Assembly: GCF_002811765.1 (NCBI RefSeq)
Contig: NZ_NPDR01000001.1
Location: 434,001 to 498,000, forward strand
Direction: 5' to 3'
Source: Leptospira saintgironsiae
GTDB lineage: Bacteria; Spirochaetota; Leptospiria; Leptospirales; Leptospiraceae
DNA length: 64,000 nt
The translations under genes were made by a program, and so were the position numbers. Below the pieces are notes generated by a model. The model saw nothing but the letters and a program-made list of their open reading frames with translations. It was not told where the DNA came from and ran no database searches. Below, piece after piece: positions 31,133-41,896 of the stretch; the first letter of the stretch is position 1, and each line of letters begins with the position of its first letter.

Positions 31133-31211
31133 GTTTATTTTTTAAAAGAATCTTAGCTTCAAAAGAAATCTTCTTTTAAATCTTTTCTTAGTACAGTATG
31201 CTCTCCCGGCT

Positions 31212-31571
31212 ATGCAAAGAACAGAGATCGGGATGAATCCTTCTCAAAAGGTAACACCTGATTTGCCAGCGGATCAAAGATTTTATACAAGGTTCCGTAA
31301 AGACAGTCGGGTTAAACTATTTGAGGGAGGAAATTGGAGTGAAGGTGTTTTGGTAGATATATCGATGATAGGAGCTTCTATTCTTTCGGATGAAGATTGG
31401 AGTCCTGGTAAAAAAGTTACCATTATGTCACCTATGTTTACCTGTGAGATACCAGGAGAGGTTATTCGTAAAACTGTTAACGATATGGGACAAAGATATG
31501 CGATAGTATTTCACGATCTTTGTGACTCAAGCATACTTGAGATTCTCAATAAGATAGCTCATTGCAGATAA
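31212..31571 (+). CDS. PilZ domain protein
   Basis: A 119-residue single PilZ domain, a c-di-GMP receptor fold. The arginine motif RFYTRFRKDSR (RxxxR type) precedes the second motif VDISMIGASI (D-x-S-x-x-G), both needed for c-di-GMP binding, so binding is likely retained. The rest follows the usual beta barrel. ATG 31212 is used; ATG 31233 is also possible. It adds to a set of c-di-GMP-related genes in the window (the HD-GYP-like pair at 41897-45022). Confidence 0.88.
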   Translation: MQRTEIGMNPSQKVTPDLPADQRFYTRFRKDSRVKLFEGGNWSEGVLVDISMIGASILSDEDWSPGKKVTIMSPMFTCEIPGEVIRKTVNDMGQRYAIVFHDLCDSSILEILNKIAHCR

Positions 31572-31648
31572 CGTTTTTCTATTAAGTAAAGGGAATTTTT
31601 TTCCAAAGCTCTAAACTCAAGGCTTGCCAGGCCGACATTTATAATAGG

Positions 31649-32353
31649 ATGAACCTGGGAGTTATACAATCTTCTTCCATGATGGAAAGACCGAAAGATA
31701 CTTCGGTTAAGTACATTGGTCACGGGCAACTGGAAAGTGCGCCTCAGGCTAGTTCTGTACTCCATGTTATTTCTCATGAGCTTGCACACGTTGCAGAGTT
31801 TCGTAACGAAGCAATTCGAGATAATGCTGAGCTTCGATCGATAGACGTATCTATAGAATACGAACTTAGAGATGGGAAATTAGTGGCTGTTGCCGGAGAA
31901 ACCAAAGCAACTACAGTCAAAAAGACCGAAGAAAAGAAATCCAATCTTTCAACTTTAAATGAAGAAGAAGGTGGGAATTCCAACAAACAAGCTGACTCTG
32001 CTAAGAAGAAGGAAGCGGCTTCTCATTCTGATCTTATATCTGATAAAGAATGGGAACTTATGTCCGAGCTAAGAGATATCGATCTAGAATTGAATCGATT
32101 AGATAAAAATCAGGTATCTTCTCATGAAGATCCTCAAAGAAAATCGGAAGACGAAGCTCGTCGCCACATGGAACTCATTGAAAGAAAACGTAAGTTGGAA
32201 ATGGCATTAAGCCAAGAAAAACTAAAAGCTCTTCTGGAAGAGACTTTAAAGACAATCCAAGAACTAAATCAAAAACAGATACAATTTGCCGGACAAGTAT
32301 ATTACGGAGATGCAATTAACTCCGCCGGAAATCTCTTAGAAACTCACGCTTAA
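31649..32353 (+). CDS. SprA-related putative zinc metalloprotease
   Basis: A 234-residue protein. Residues 35-60 contain H43-E44-L-A-H47-V-A-E-F-R, an HExxH metal site with downstream acidic residues, as in SprA-related family proteins found in many proteobacteria. A Lys/Glu/Ser-rich linker (75-135) leads to a long coiled coil (about 140-210) that ends QIQFAGQVYYGDAINSAGNLL. No signal peptide. Substrate unknown. Assignment rests on the HELAHVAE motif and architecture. Confidence 0.7.
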   Translation: MNLGVIQSSSMMERPKDTSVKYIGHGQLESAPQASSVLHVISHELAHVAEFRNEAIRDNAELRSIDVSIEYELRDGKLVAVAGETKATTVKKTEEKKSNLSTLNEEEGGNSNKQADSAKKKEAASHSDLISDKEWELMSELRDIDLELNRLDKNQVSSHEDPQRKSEDEARRHMELIERKRKLEMALSQEKLKALLEETLKTIQELNQKQIQFAGQVYYGDAINSAGNLLETHA

Positions 32354-32356
32354 TTC

Positions 32357-33031
32357 TTAACCTTGCTCGTTGATCTCTTGCGGGATCGTATCTTCTTCCA
32401 TTGGAGGAATGATCAAAGATTTCATCATATTCTCTATAATCTTTCTGAGCTCTGGCAGCCCTTTTCCGTATTTAGGAGAAACAAAAACGATTTCTAACAT
32501 AGGATATAATCCTTGGATGTTTTTCATTTTTTTTCTGAGTTTGGAAAGTTCGGACTGATTGAGTTTATCTACTTTAGTACGGATTAAAACAGGTTTAGTT
32601 CCTTTTTCGAAACAAGTACCGATCAATTCTAATTCTTCGTCAGGCAATTCTCTTTGAGCATCTGATAATAAGAATAAACATTTTAGATCTTTAGCTGAGT
32701 TCAGATAATTCATCAAAAGATCCATCATTTGCTCATGTTCTTTATGAGAATTTGCAGAATAACCGAAACCAGGCGTATCCACTAAAAATAAGGATTTAGA
32801 GACTAAAAAAAAGTTAAGAAGTTTAGTTTTCCCCGGAGTTGCAGAAACTTTAGCTAAGGATTTTCTTTCTACGATTGCGTTTAACAATCTGGACTTCCCT
32901 GAATTGGAACGGCCAGCAAATGCGATATGAGGAATACCTTTGGAAGGGACTTTAGAAGCATCTGCATAAGAAGAAAAAAATTTTACTTCTCTAAAGAATG
33001 GGTCCGGCTTTAATTCTTGGAGTTCTTCCAT
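32357..33031 (-). CDS. engB: Ribosome biogenesis GTP-binding protein EngB/YsxC
   Basis: A GTPase needed for 50S assembly. The 224-residue protein has G1 [14 protein letters not shown]2 [11 protein letters not shown]3 DTPGFGYS, G4 TKVDKLN, and G5 FVSPKYGKG. The N-terminus (1-30) and the Glu-rich tail after 205 are normal extensions. It lies 15 bases after tilS on the same strand and belongs to the SpoIIE phosphatase-tilS-engB group. Confidence 0.95.
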   Translation of the reverse strand: MEELQELKPDPFFREVKFFSSYADASKVPSKGIPHIAFAGRSNSGKSRLLNAIVERKSLAKVSATPGKTKLLNFFLVSKSLFLVDTPGFGYSANSHKEHEQMMDLLMNYLNSAKDLKCLFLLSDAQRELPDEELELIGTCFEKGTKPVLIRTKVDKLNQSELSKLRKKMKNIQGLYPMLEIVFVSPKYGKGLPELRKIIENMMKSLIIPPMEEDTIPQEINEQG

Positions 33032-33046
33032 AAACCTCTGGACTCT

Positions 33047-34299
33047 CTAATCTTGTTGGAAATCATCCGATCGAATATCATCCAAACGGGCATCCCACAT
33101 ACGAAGACAAACCAATACAGTTTTCCCCTCCCGTTTTAGAATGGGTAGCATTTTTCTGACCGGAACCGGAATCTCTTTCTCTCTAAGGATTTCGGAAACG
33201 TCTCGATGGATTCCTCCAAGCAGGATTTTTTCTCCTTCTCCGTCGTTAGACGGCTCGCAATTTTTAGGGATCTTTTTTGTCTTACCATTCCATTTCAAAA
33301 AGAAAGAGTCAGAGTTATAGCTGAACGGTTTCAAATAAGAAGCGGTTTTGGGTAAGATGTACAAATCTGACGAAACACTTTTCCAAAACCAAACTTCTTT
33401 GTTTTCGAGAGAAAAAGAAACTTTTCTGTCCAGGTTATGAAGAAGGTCCGTAAGAAACTGAGAATTCAAAGGATGAAGGCCTAAACTTTTTAAATGTAAG
33501 TCCAAAACTTGTTTACAAATAGATGCTGGCTCTTCTTCCAAAATACGTCTGGATAATGTTCTAATCTCGTCTTCGTTTACTTTGTGGTTTGTAGTTCCGC
33601 TTCTAGGAGTATCAGAATCGTGAAAATTATGAAAAATTTTATCTGGGTCTGCTCCTTCTTTTAAAAGTACAGGAAGAAGTTCAGATCTGATCCTATTCCT
33701 AAGATAACGTGAAGAAGAATTGGATTCATCTTCGAATATAGGCCAATCCGCTTTAGCTAAAGCAATTTTACGAGCCTCTTCTCCGAATAATAATAATGGT
33801 CTGAATCTATTATTCTCTAAAACTCCTAAGGTGCGCAGAGAATTCCAGCCACCGCCTCGAATGAGTTGTAAAAGTACTGTTTCTAAATAATCTTCTGCAT
33901 GATGGCCAGTTGTAATATAACCGCCTATCTTTTCGGATATTCTTTCTAGGTCCCTAAATCTAAGGACCCTTCCCGCTTCTTCTAAACTTAGTTTTGTCTT
34001 AATTGCAAACTTAGGAACGTTTTTTTTTTAAAGGTGGAAGTAGGAGCTATAGATTGAATGTATTTTAAGATATCAGATTCTTGTTCTGTATTATCACGGA
34101 TAGAATGATCCAAATGGTAAATTGTAGGAAAATGGGAGATTAGATTTTTATTATGAAGCCAAATATAGAATTGAAGAAGTAAGGAAGAATCTTTTCCGCC
34201 AGAAAAAGCAATCACTGCAGGTTTACTTTTCATAAAGTCTTGGTAGTTCTTTAATTTCGACCAGGCAGACTGAAAAATGGATTCTAAGGTTTCGTTCAT
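33047..34299 (-). pseudogene. tilS: tRNA(Ile)-lysidine synthetase TilS, reading frame interrupted
   Basis: TilS converts C34 of tRNA-Ile(CAU) to lysidine, an essential activity in bacteria that decode AUA. The N-terminal part (34299-34030) has the P-loop AFSGGKDSS. At a run of ten A (10 T at 34020-34029 on the plus strand) the frame is lost and ends at 33988. One extra A (or two fewer) restores a perfect continuation: KFAIKTKLSLEEAGRVLRF, GHHAEDYLETVLLQL, SRYLRNRIRSELLP, then the C-terminal domain to 33047. Total about 417 residues, normal for the family. It is either an assembly error or a slippage-corrected gene, not decay, because both halves are intact. Confidence 0.9.
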
Positions 34300-34301
34300 T
34301 T

Positions 34302-36230
34302 CTATTTTAAGCGCTTTGCGCCTATTAAAGTAATATCATCTGTCTGTTCCCTTTCCCCAGTAAAGTTTTTTATCCTTTTTAAGACGGTTTCTAAGAGAAG
34401 AGGAAGACTTTCTTTTCTAGCATCAAAAACACATTTATGAAGTCTTTCCATTTCGAAAAAGTCTTCGGAAGGATCCATCGCTTCCCAAACTCCATCTGTG
34501 AACATCAGGAAAAAATCCCCAGGTTCTAACTGAAATTCTCCACTATTCTCGAAATTGTCTATGTCGGGATCTATTCCTAAAACCACTCCACCCGTTGGAA
34601 TTTCCTCTAATCGATTTTCCTTTTTACGATATACTAGGATATTTCCTTGGCCTCCTCCACTGAATACAAAACGGTTTTCATTTTGATCCCAATGAATGAT
34701 GGTCAAAGACATGAAACGAGGAGATACTATATCCTTAAAATAATTTTGATATAGATAGGTATTAACTGTTTGTAAAATTTCCCAGGTACTTGGATTTTTT
34801 CTGACTAGAGAATGGATCACCGTTCTAACAGTTGCCATTACTATTCCGGCCGGAACTCCTTTGCCGCTTACATCACCGATACAAATATAAGTTTCTTTGT
34901 TTGTAGGGTGTGTTATAAAGTCATAATAGTCTCCACCTACTCCAATTGCAGGTACCATGATCCCTCCGAATTCATAATTCGGGTGATCTGGCATCTTTCT
35001 AGGAAGTAATGATCTTTGTAAGTCTCTAGCGATCTCTATTTCTTTATCTAATCTTTCTTTTTCCGCTCTTTGATGAAATAAGTGAAAGTTTTGGACTGAG
35101 ATCCCTGCTTGGACCGCAAATGCATTTAATACATCTATTTCTTCAGGGCTCCAGTGTAGTTCTTCTTCTTTGGCGAGAAGTATCCAAATCTCTGAGTTGT
35201 CTGAACGTAATACAGGTAAAATTGCTAAATGTTTTTTCTTTCCGTTACTGCCTAGGGTTTTCCATTCTTTTAGATCTATAGAGTCCATTAAGATGGCGGA
35301 TTCCGTAGGTTTTTTAAGTACGTTCCATTCTCCTTTCAATGGAACATTCAGTTTGATTTCTGGCGCTCTTGGACTTCCTGTGAGTATATGTCCTTCCGTT
35401 GAGATTGTTTTTCCTGACTCGTCTATTTTTCTTTCTAATAAAACGTAAAGATTACTTTCGGAAAATTCAGTTAAAGAAAGAAGGATAACTCTGAAAATTT
35501 CGGTTCTATATTTGAATCCTAAACTACTAAGTTTTAAAGCAGCAGAGTGAAGATTCCTAAAATTCCTTGATTGAGTTTGAGAGACTTCAAAAAGAATTCT
35601 GTTTTTTAGAGTGGTGGCAAACTGGCTTGCGATTAATTCTAGAAAGTAACGATCCTTCTCCGCTTGGACGGGATCGTCCTTTTCATAATCTACATTAATT
35701 AATCCTAATACTTCTTTTTTGAGATGGATTGGAACGGAAAGTTCCGATTCTACTTTGTTTACTCGACCGTATTGTCTGATCTGCTTATGAGGTTGTTCAT
35801 CAAATCTATAATATACTGATTTGCAAGTCTCGATCGCCTGCCCTAATGGGCCGTTTTGTTCTCCTTTTTTGATCTCCATCCTAAAAGCTAACTTTTCTAG
35901 AGCAGGACCTTTTTTATTCTTACAAGATTTTACTAAGATACGATCCAATCTCGGTTCATACACCATGACTGATATCCCTGGAAGATTCAATTTTCTGAAT
36001 GCTAGGTTGGTAAAATTTTGGAGAAGATCGTCCAGGTTCGGACTAGTATTAAAAAGAGAAAGAAATTCTAATAAGATCTCGTTGGACAATGCGTGAACTT
36101 CTGGAGGTTTGATCCTATTTCGTTTTCTTTTTTCTAAGATCCATTCCCTTCCACAGGTATTACAAAGAAATTTTCCATCTTTGAGTTTTCCGTCTGGAAG
36201 ATAAAATTCTCCGCAAAATACGCAGGACAT
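34302..36230 (-). CDS. GAF-containing PP2C (SpoIIE-type) phosphatase
   Basis: About 642 residues from MSCVFCGEF at 36230; an upstream ATG at 36290 would add 20. The start has a zinc ribbon (CVFCG ... CNTCG). Two GAF-type domains follow (about 45-205 and 215-390). The C-terminal SpoIIE phosphatase has VGGDYYDFI, GDVSGKGVPAGIVM, FTDGVWEAMD and QTDDITLIG with all metal aspartates. Such proteins reset anti-sigma partner-switching modules by dephosphorylating STAS proteins; the VWA-STAS protein at 2836 is a candidate, though distant. It is 2 bases from tilS and leads the minus-strand group. Confidence 0.88.
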   Translation of the reverse strand: MSCVFCGEFYLPDGKLKDGKFLCNTCGREWILEKRKRNRIKPPEVHALSNEILLEFLSLFNTSPNLDDLLQNFTNLAFRKLNLPGISVMVYEPRLDRILVKSCKNKKGPALEKLAFRMEIKKGEQNGPLGQAIETCKSVYYRFDEQPHKQIRQYGRVNKVESELSVPIHLKKEVLGLINVDYEKDDPVQAEKDRYFLELIASQFATTLKNRILFEVSQTQSRNFRNLHSAALKLSSLGFKYRTEIFRVILLSLTEFSESNLYVLLERKIDESGKTISTEGHILTGSPRAPEIKLNVPLKGEWNVLKKPTESAILMDSIDLKEWKTLGSNGKKKHLAILPVLRSDNSEIWILLAKEEELHWSPEEIDVLNAFAVQAGISVQNFHLFHQRAEKERLDKEIEIARDLQRSLLPRKMPDHPNYEFGGIMVPAIGVGGDYYDFITHPTNKETYICIGDVSGKGVPAGIVMATVRTVIHSLVRKNPSTWEILQTVNTYLYQNYFKDIVSPRFMSLTIIHWDQNENRFVFSGGGQGNILVYRKKENRLEEIPTGGVVLGIDPDIDNFENSGEFQLEPGDFFLMFTDGVWEAMDPSEDFFEMERLHKCVFDARKESLPLLLETVLKRIKNFTGEREQTDDITLIGAKRLK

Positions 36231-36515
36231 CCGGAGAAAAATAGTAAAGAAAATGTTTACTAGAGGAAAGACGTTTTCATCTAACTTCAAATAAAATCAT
36301 CAGCTAACGAGAATTCGTTCTAAATTTTGAAAATTGACCTCTTCTAAAATTTGTAAGTATGTCGAGCATTCGTGATATTATGTTACTCGGAACGGCGAAT
36401 CCAAATTGATTCTGATACAATTACTGTATTCTTTCCTGGAAATAAAGCGAGTTGCTTGGATTTTAAGGTTTTTTCCTTGACCGCAAAATCATCAATTAGC
36501 ATCTTTTTTAAGCAG

Positions 36516-38618
36516 ATGTCCGGTTACATAAAACCCAGCCCACTCCGCCATATACAAGAAGTGGCAACCGCTATGAATTCGACTTTGGATCCAGATCGCC
36601 TTCTGGATCTGATTTTGGAGAGATGTATTCAAATTTGTGAGGTTGGGTCCGGCTCCCTCATGCTGATCAGCAGGGGAGACGAGGTTTTAGATATCGTTAC
36701 TTTCAGAGGAATGAACCCTTCTGTTCGTACAAAAGTTAAGCTTAGAGTTGGAGAAGGTATTACTGGTATTGTTGCGGCTTCCGGTGAAGGAATGATCGTT
36801 AACGATGTTACCCAAAACCCACATTATATCTCTATTAAGGACGATATTCTTTCCGAGCTTGCAGTTCCGATGATCGTAGAAGATGAGGTGATCGGAGTTA
36901 TTTCTCTCGACTCTAGCAGAAAGCAAGCTTTCTCTGAAGAGTATCTTGAGCTCGTTTCCACTCTCGCCAATATGGCGGCTCAGATCTTTAAGAACCTCCA
37001 AACTTTCAGACAGTTGGAGCAGAAGAATAAGATCCAACAAGTATTAATAGATATTTCTAGAACCGTAACTTCTACCTTAGTTCTCCAAGAAATTTTTGAT
37101 GATGTGATGGATAGATTGGATAAATCTCTTAACCTTGAAAGAGGTTCCATCGTTCTATATGATTCTGAGAAGAATATACTAAAACTCAGTGCGGCATCAG
37201 GACTCACCGCTGAGGAAATGGAGAAGGGAGTTTATCTTCCAGGAGAAGGAGTCACCGGAAAAGTTTATGAATCCGGAGAAGCTGTTATAGTTGAATCAAT
37301 AGTAAGCGATGAAAACTTTCTGAATAGATTGGGAAATGCCAGCCATTTTAAAAACAATCCTGAGAACGTTAGTTTTCTTGCGGCACCTATCAAATCTGAT
37401 ACTGATGTATTGGGTGTTGTTAGCGTATTCTTCGTTCATAAAAAATACGTGGATCTTAAAACGTATTTAGACTTCCTTCAAGTAGTCGCCTCCATAATTT
37501 ACCAAGCGATCCGCATTCAAAAACTGATCGATGAAGAAAAACGTGAAATCTCTAGAGAGAACATCTTATTAAAACGAGAACTTAAGAATAAATACAAATT
37601 CGGTTCTTTGATCGGAAAGTCCAAGTCTATGGAAAAACTTTTCGAAATGATCCAACTTGTTTCCGATTCCCGTGCGTCGGTTTTGATTACTGGAGAATCC
37701 GGAACTGGAAAAGAGATGATCGCATCAGCGATCCATTATAACTCTTCCAGAGGAGATAAACCTTTTATCAAGATCAACTGTGCCGCTATTCCTGAAAATC
37801 TTTTAGAGTCTGAATTATTCGGTCATAAAAAAGGATCATTCACTGGTGCAGTCGCTGATAAAAAAGGAAAGTTTGAGATGGCCGATACGGGTACCATCTT
37901 CTTGGATGAGATCGGAGAAATGGATCTCAATCTTCAATCCAAACTTTTGAGAGTTCTTCAAGAAAAAGAAATAGAAGCAGTAGGTTCAGTTAAGCCTAAA
38001 AAAATCGATGTTAGGATCATAGCTGCGACTAACGCTGATCTGGAAGAACTTATCTCACAAAAATTATTTAGAGCTGACTTATATTATCGTTTAAACGTAG
38101 TCAATATGTTGACTCCGCCTCTTCGTGAAAGACCGGAAGATATCCCTCTTCTGATCAATCACTTCATTTCCAAGTATACTTCTGAAAATGTTAAGAAGAT
38201 CAAAGGTATCACTAGAGAAGCTCATAAACTTCTTATGAGTTATAGCTGGCCCGGTAACGTTCGTGAATTAGAGAACGTGATTGAAAGAGCAGTGGTTCTT
38301 TCTCAATTAGAAATGTTAGATATCCAAGACTTCTCAGAGATCAGCGGACGTATACTTTACGGCGACGAGGGAGAAGATGTGGAAGTTGGTGTGGACCCGG
38401 AAGCTACTTCCGAGGTTGCAAGTTCTAAGTTCTCTCCTGCTCATTTAGATGCATTAGATGGAAGAGCTATGGAAGTCGTGGTGGGAGAAGTTGAGGCAAG
38501 ACTGATCAAGTATGCGATGAAAAAATTCAAATACACCAAGACCAGGGTTGCCAAGTTCTTAGGAATCAACAGAAATACTCTGGATAAGAAGATCAAAGAT
38601 CTTAAGATAGATTATTAA
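36516..38618 (+). CDS. Sigma-54-dependent regulator with two GAF domains
   Basis: About 700 residues from ATG 36516 ([12 protein letters not shown]); an upstream start at 36372 is less likely. Two GAF domains (about 20-165 and 185-340) precede the AAA+ domain with [14 protein letters not shown] (Walker A), the sigma-54 contact loop GSFTGA in place of [14 protein letters not shown] (Walker B), and [16 protein letters not shown] Fis-type helix-turn-helix lies at the end ([18 protein letters not shown]). It probably activates sigma-54 promoters in response to a ligand bound by the GAF domains. The target genes are not evident here. Confidence 0.92.
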   Translation: MSGYIKPSPLRHIQEVATAMNSTLDPDRLLDLILERCIQICEVGSGSLMLISRGDEVLDIVTFRGMNPSVRTKVKLRVGEGITGIVAASGEGMIVNDVTQNPHYISIKDDILSELAVPMIVEDEVIGVISLDSSRKQAFSEEYLELVSTLANMAAQIFKNLQTFRQLEQKNKIQQVLIDISRTVTSTLVLQEIFDDVMDRLDKSLNLERGSIVLYDSEKNILKLSAASGLTAEEMEKGVYLPGEGVTGKVYESGEAVIVESIVSDENFLNRLGNASHFKNNPENVSFLAAPIKSDTDVLGVVSVFFVHKKYVDLKTYLDFLQVVASIIYQAIRIQKLIDEEKREISRENILLKRELKNKYKFGSLIGKSKSMEKLFEMIQLVSDSRASVLITGESGTGKEMIASAIHYNSSRGDKPFIKINCAAIPENLLESELFGHKKGSFTGAVADKKGKFEMADTGTIFLDEIGEMDLNLQSKLLRVLQEKEIEAVGSVKPKKIDVRIIAATNADLEELISQKLFRADLYYRLNVVNMLTPPLRERPEDIPLLINHFISKYTSENVKKIKGITREAHKLLMSYSWPGNVRELENVIERAVVLSQLEMLDIQDFSEISGRILYGDEGEDVEVGVDPEATSEVASSKFSPAHLDALDGRAMEVVVGEVEARLIKYAMKKFKYTKTRVAKFLGINRNTLDKKIKDLKIDY

Positions 38619-39013
38619 GAAGGAAGTTTTTCCTTCCAATTCTGATCAAATTGTTTATAGTTACAGGTTAATTCTTCGTCCTTTAGGATCTTGCGGACAG
38701 CTCTATCCTTTCCTGCAGGGTTACTTGTTCCTTGGACTCCACTTTTATCTTCCAAAGTGTTTGCTTGATCGCTATGGTTCATGAAGCGGGAATTATCCAC
38801 GCAGAAGTACCATTGTCCTTCGAACAAATAAGAATAAGTATAGATCAGATTCTGGAGTCTTTCCGGAAGAGCTTTGACTTCTTCTTCTGTTAGGGTCCAA
38901 ACGGTTTTAGGATGGAACTCCCATACGAGTTCGCCTTCTTCAATATCTCTACCTGCAAAAACCCCAAGTCCTCCTATCGGAGACTCGGAAACGTAAGTCG
39001 GAACTTTCAGCAT
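38615..39013 (-). CDS. SET-domain protein
   Basis: The start is ATG 39013 with TAGGAAT just before it, giving about 132 residues. The SET fold is visible as [23 protein letters not shown] at the start, then the catalytic [10 protein letters not shown] (the NHS motif) and LTCNYKQF (tyrosine). SET enzymes methylate lysine; bacterial targets are unknown. No AdoMet-site anomalies are obvious. It begins 5 bases after the ABC exporter stop, so it is probably cotranscribed. The stop overlaps the convergent sigma-54 regulator by 4 bases. Confidence 0.85.
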   Translation of the reverse strand: MLKVPTYVSESPIGGLGVFAGRDIEEGELVWEFHPKTVWTLTEEEVKALPERLQNLIYTYSYLFEGQWYFCVDNSRFMNHSDQANTLEDKSGVQGTSNPAGKDRAVRKILKDEELTCNYKQFDQNWKEKLPS

Positions 39014-39017
39014 ATTC

Positions 39018-40895
39018 CTATAATCCGATTGCGGCCGCGGAAAGTGAATCATTTTCCGGAGAAGGATAAGGTTCCAGACTTCCATTTTTTAAGACCACTA
39101 CTTGGTCTGCGGCATGCAAACCGGTCAGTCTATGGGTCACGGAAACGATTGTTCTTCCTTCTCTCAATTTTTGGAGAGTTTTTAAGATCCTGGCTTCTGT
39201 GATTGGGTCTAGTGCAGAAGTTGCCTCATCCAAAAGAAGGATTTGAGGATTTCTTACTAAGGCTCTTGCAAGAGCTATCCTTTGTTTTTCTCCGCCTGAA
39301 AGTTTAGAACCCTTATCTCCTGCGATAGTTTCGTATCCATCAGGAAGTGCAGAAATGAATTCATGGATCTCTGCAAGTTTTGCTGCTTCGATTGCTTCTT
39401 CCGGAGTTGCATCCGGGCGTCCCATACGAATGTTTTCTAGAATGCTAGTATGGAATAAGAAAGTATCTTGGAATACAATTCCGATCATGGAATGAAGTGC
39501 ATCCAAACGGATCTTCTCCATTGCGATTCCATCCAAAGAAACTTTTCCTTGGTTCGGCTCCATCATCCCTAAAATGAATTTTAGAATGGTACTTTTTCCG
39601 GAACCACTTTGGCCAAGGATTACAGTATAAGTTCCTTTTTTGATCTCTAGGTTCACACCGCTGAGATTCTTAGTTCTGCCTTTATAACGGAAATGTAAAT
39701 CTTCCAGTTTGATAGAATTTTGTAATTCAGAAGGTGCAAATGGACGTTCTACTCCTTCTGATTCGAAAGTAGGAGTTCTTAAAATCTCTAATATTCTTCT
39801 AGCCGAACCACTTGCTTGGTTCATAGTAGGAAAATACTGAGACACATAAAGTAGAGAATAAGACAGATTCAAGAATGGAGGAAGAAAAGCCGCTAAAGCT
39901 CCCACACTCACCATTCCATGAAATGCAAACCATGCACCTGAAATCAAAAGTACTGCTTGTAAAAGTAGAATCCCACCTGAAGCAGAACGTTCCAAATATG
40001 AATTGGTCAGTCCTAATCTTAAGGAAACATGAAATAGTTTCTCGCAGTTTCCTTTAAATTTATCCCAGAAAGCTCCATCTAAATCGTAAACCCGGATCAG
40101 GTTTTGCGCAGAGATAGATTCCTCAACAGCGGTTAGGACCTTGGCTTCTTCTATCTTTCTTTCGTAACTTGCAGCAGTAGATCTAGTGGAGAAGAATACG
40201 GGTCCTAAAAAAGTGATTGGCCAGATCAAGGTAGCGATTGCACCTAACTTCCAATCTAGAGCGAATAATAATGCAGTTCCAAAAATTGCTTCGAGTAACG
40301 GAGAAATTCCCCAAGGGATAAGTGCGAGTACTGCATTTTCTAAAGCAGAAAGGTCGGTGGAGAATCTTGAGAGAACATCTCCCAAACGAGTATTTGCATA
40401 AAAGTCCAGATTCACTCTTTGTAAGTGAATGAATAACTCTTCTCTCATGTCTCTTATGGCGCGAGCGGAGACCCAATTATATAGATAATCGCGGACAGTT
40501 CCGGCAGCAGTGATTAAGATCGTGCCTCCAACTAGAAGAGCTCCAGTAATATAGAGAACTGTTTCATTTTTCCCGATTAAAGCTTCGTCGATTAAAAACT
40601 TAAAAGAGAAAGGAATCGCAGAATAAACGATGATTTCAGTAAAAAGAAGGCCTAAAACGATTCCGAGTCGTACTTTATAATTTTTAAAATATCTACCTAG
40701 TCCAAGTAGAATTAGTAAAGGAGATTCAGAAGAAGGTTCACTTCCTGTAAAGCTTGGCCCTAAAGAAGAAGAATAAGAGCCTCTAGCAGCCTGACTTCCT
40801 TGCGGAACCTTAGGTCCGGCAGCTTTTGAGTTAGAATACGTCGCTTGCGCTTTTCCGAATTTAAATCCTTCGGTAAATTTCTGTTTATTTGTCAT
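39018..40895 (-). CDS. ABC exporter, fused permease and ATPase
   Basis: About 625 residues from ATG 40895, preceded by CTGGGGA at about 9 bases; a longer start at 41024 is unlikely. The N-terminus is a Ser/Gly-rich soluble stretch (about 1-65), then six membrane helices, then the nucleotide-binding domain with GQSGSGKST (Walker A), [13 protein letters not shown] (signature), [12 protein letters not shown] (Walker B) and SVTHR. It is a half-exporter of the MsbA/lipid or peptide type, so a homodimer; substrate unknown. The SET gene follows. Confidence 0.92.
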   Translation of the reverse strand: MTNKQKFTEGFKFGKAQATYSNSKAAGPKVPQGSQAARGSYSSSLGPSFTGSEPSSESPLLILLGLGRYFKNYKVRLGIVLGLLFTEIIVYSAIPFSFKFLIDEALIGKNETVLYITGALLVGGTILITAAGTVRDYLYNWVSARAIRDMREELFIHLQRVNLDFYANTRLGDVLSRFSTDLSALENAVLALIPWGISPLLEAIFGTALLFALDWKLGAIATLIWPITFLGPVFFSTRSTAASYERKIEEAKVLTAVEESISAQNLIRVYDLDGAFWDKFKGNCEKLFHVSLRLGLTNSYLERSASGGILLLQAVLLISGAWFAFHGMVSVGALAAFLPPFLNLSYSLLYVSQYFPTMNQASGSARRILEILRTPTFESEGVERPFAPSELQNSIKLEDLHFRYKGRTKNLSGVNLEIKKGTYTVILGQSGSGKSTILKFILGMMEPNQGKVSLDGIAMEKIRLDALHSMIGIVFQDTFLFHTSILENIRMGRPDATPEEAIEAAKLAEIHEFISALPDGYETIAGDKGSKLSGGEKQRIALARALVRNPQILLLDEATSALDPITEARILKTLQKLREGRTIVSVTHRLTGLHAADQVVVLKNGSLEPYPSPENDSLSAAAIGL

Positions 40896-41161
40896 ATATG
40901 TATCCCCAGCGGGAAGAAGGGCATATCGGTTAGTAAAAAAATTTCTCCGATTTCCCCAGTATATTCGGGAGGGCTTTCCGCGTATATCCGGTAGCAGCAG
41001 ATTTTCCTCCAACTTCTGTCTCATTGATGAAAAATTTTAGGAGACAGAATATTGAAAAAGGAGCTACTACTCATTTAGACTTCGAAAACATTCCTTAAAA
41101 ACTCGGGTTTTTGAGTGTTATTTTTCAGAGAATATGCAGGCTTTGTAGGAAAGCGGAAACT

Positions 41162-41773
41162 ATGATAGAATTTAACTACAAAGAAGAATATGGAGTCTAC
41201 AGAGTTACTCTCAAGACTTCTGAAACTGCCCCAGGAACACTTCATAAAATGGTGAAGGCAATGTTCTTTATGGGATTCGAGATCCTTTCCGGAGATATTC
41301 GCACGATCAAAGACGGCGACTCCATGATCAGCTACGACGAATTTCTTCTTAGATCTCCCGAAACAGATTCTAAAATCAAGGCATCCAAACTTGGCATATT
41401 AATGTCTTCTGTCTTTTCCGATGATAATGCGTTGGAAGAGATGATCCAAACCTCAAGTGAAATAGATATTCGAAATACATTTTATCTAGGACAAGATTCT
41501 CAATTGGAGTTTGAAGACGTACCTGGCAATTCTGCTACAAAGTTCTACTTAGAAGCGCCGGATAGAAAAGGATTATTATACTTTGTGACCGGAGTTTTGA
41601 AGGATCTGGGGATTAATATTCTTTCGGGCGAAGTTAGAACTGACGGCAAATCCTTAAAAGCGCAGGACACATTCATACTAACCGACTCTCGTACAGACCT
41701 TGGGTTCGCTGGCAGCTCCACAGAAGAAAGGATCCGTAGATATATTCTACAAAGCAGCTTAAATCAAGTTTGA
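41162..41773 (+). CDS. Tandem ACT-domain protein
   Basis: A 203-residue protein from ATG 41162; a TTG at 41111 gives a longer but less likely start. It has two ACT-like beta-alpha-beta units: residues 1-60 ([19 protein letters not shown] and [22 protein letters not shown]) and 110-190 ([33 protein letters not shown]). This resembles the ACT pair at the end of GlnD, which senses amino acids such as glutamine, but without the catalytic domain. Likely a small-molecule sensor or regulator of its neighbours. Confidence 0.8.
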   Translation: MIEFNYKEEYGVYRVTLKTSETAPGTLHKMVKAMFFMGFEILSGDIRTIKDGDSMISYDEFLLRSPETDSKIKASKLGILMSSVFSDDNALEEMIQTSSEIDIRNTFYLGQDSQLEFEDVPGNSATKFYLEAPDRKGLLYFVTGVLKDLGINILSGEVRTDGKSLKAQDTFILTDSRTDLGFAGSSTEERIRRYILQSSLNQV

Positions 41774-41896
41774 TTGGGCATATTTGAAACGTCCAAACTA
41801 TTAAACCCATAAAGAGACGTATTATGGTATCGGAATGATTCGATTCATTGGATCGATTTGCCGATATTATTATCCAGGAGTTCCTTCCACCTAACG

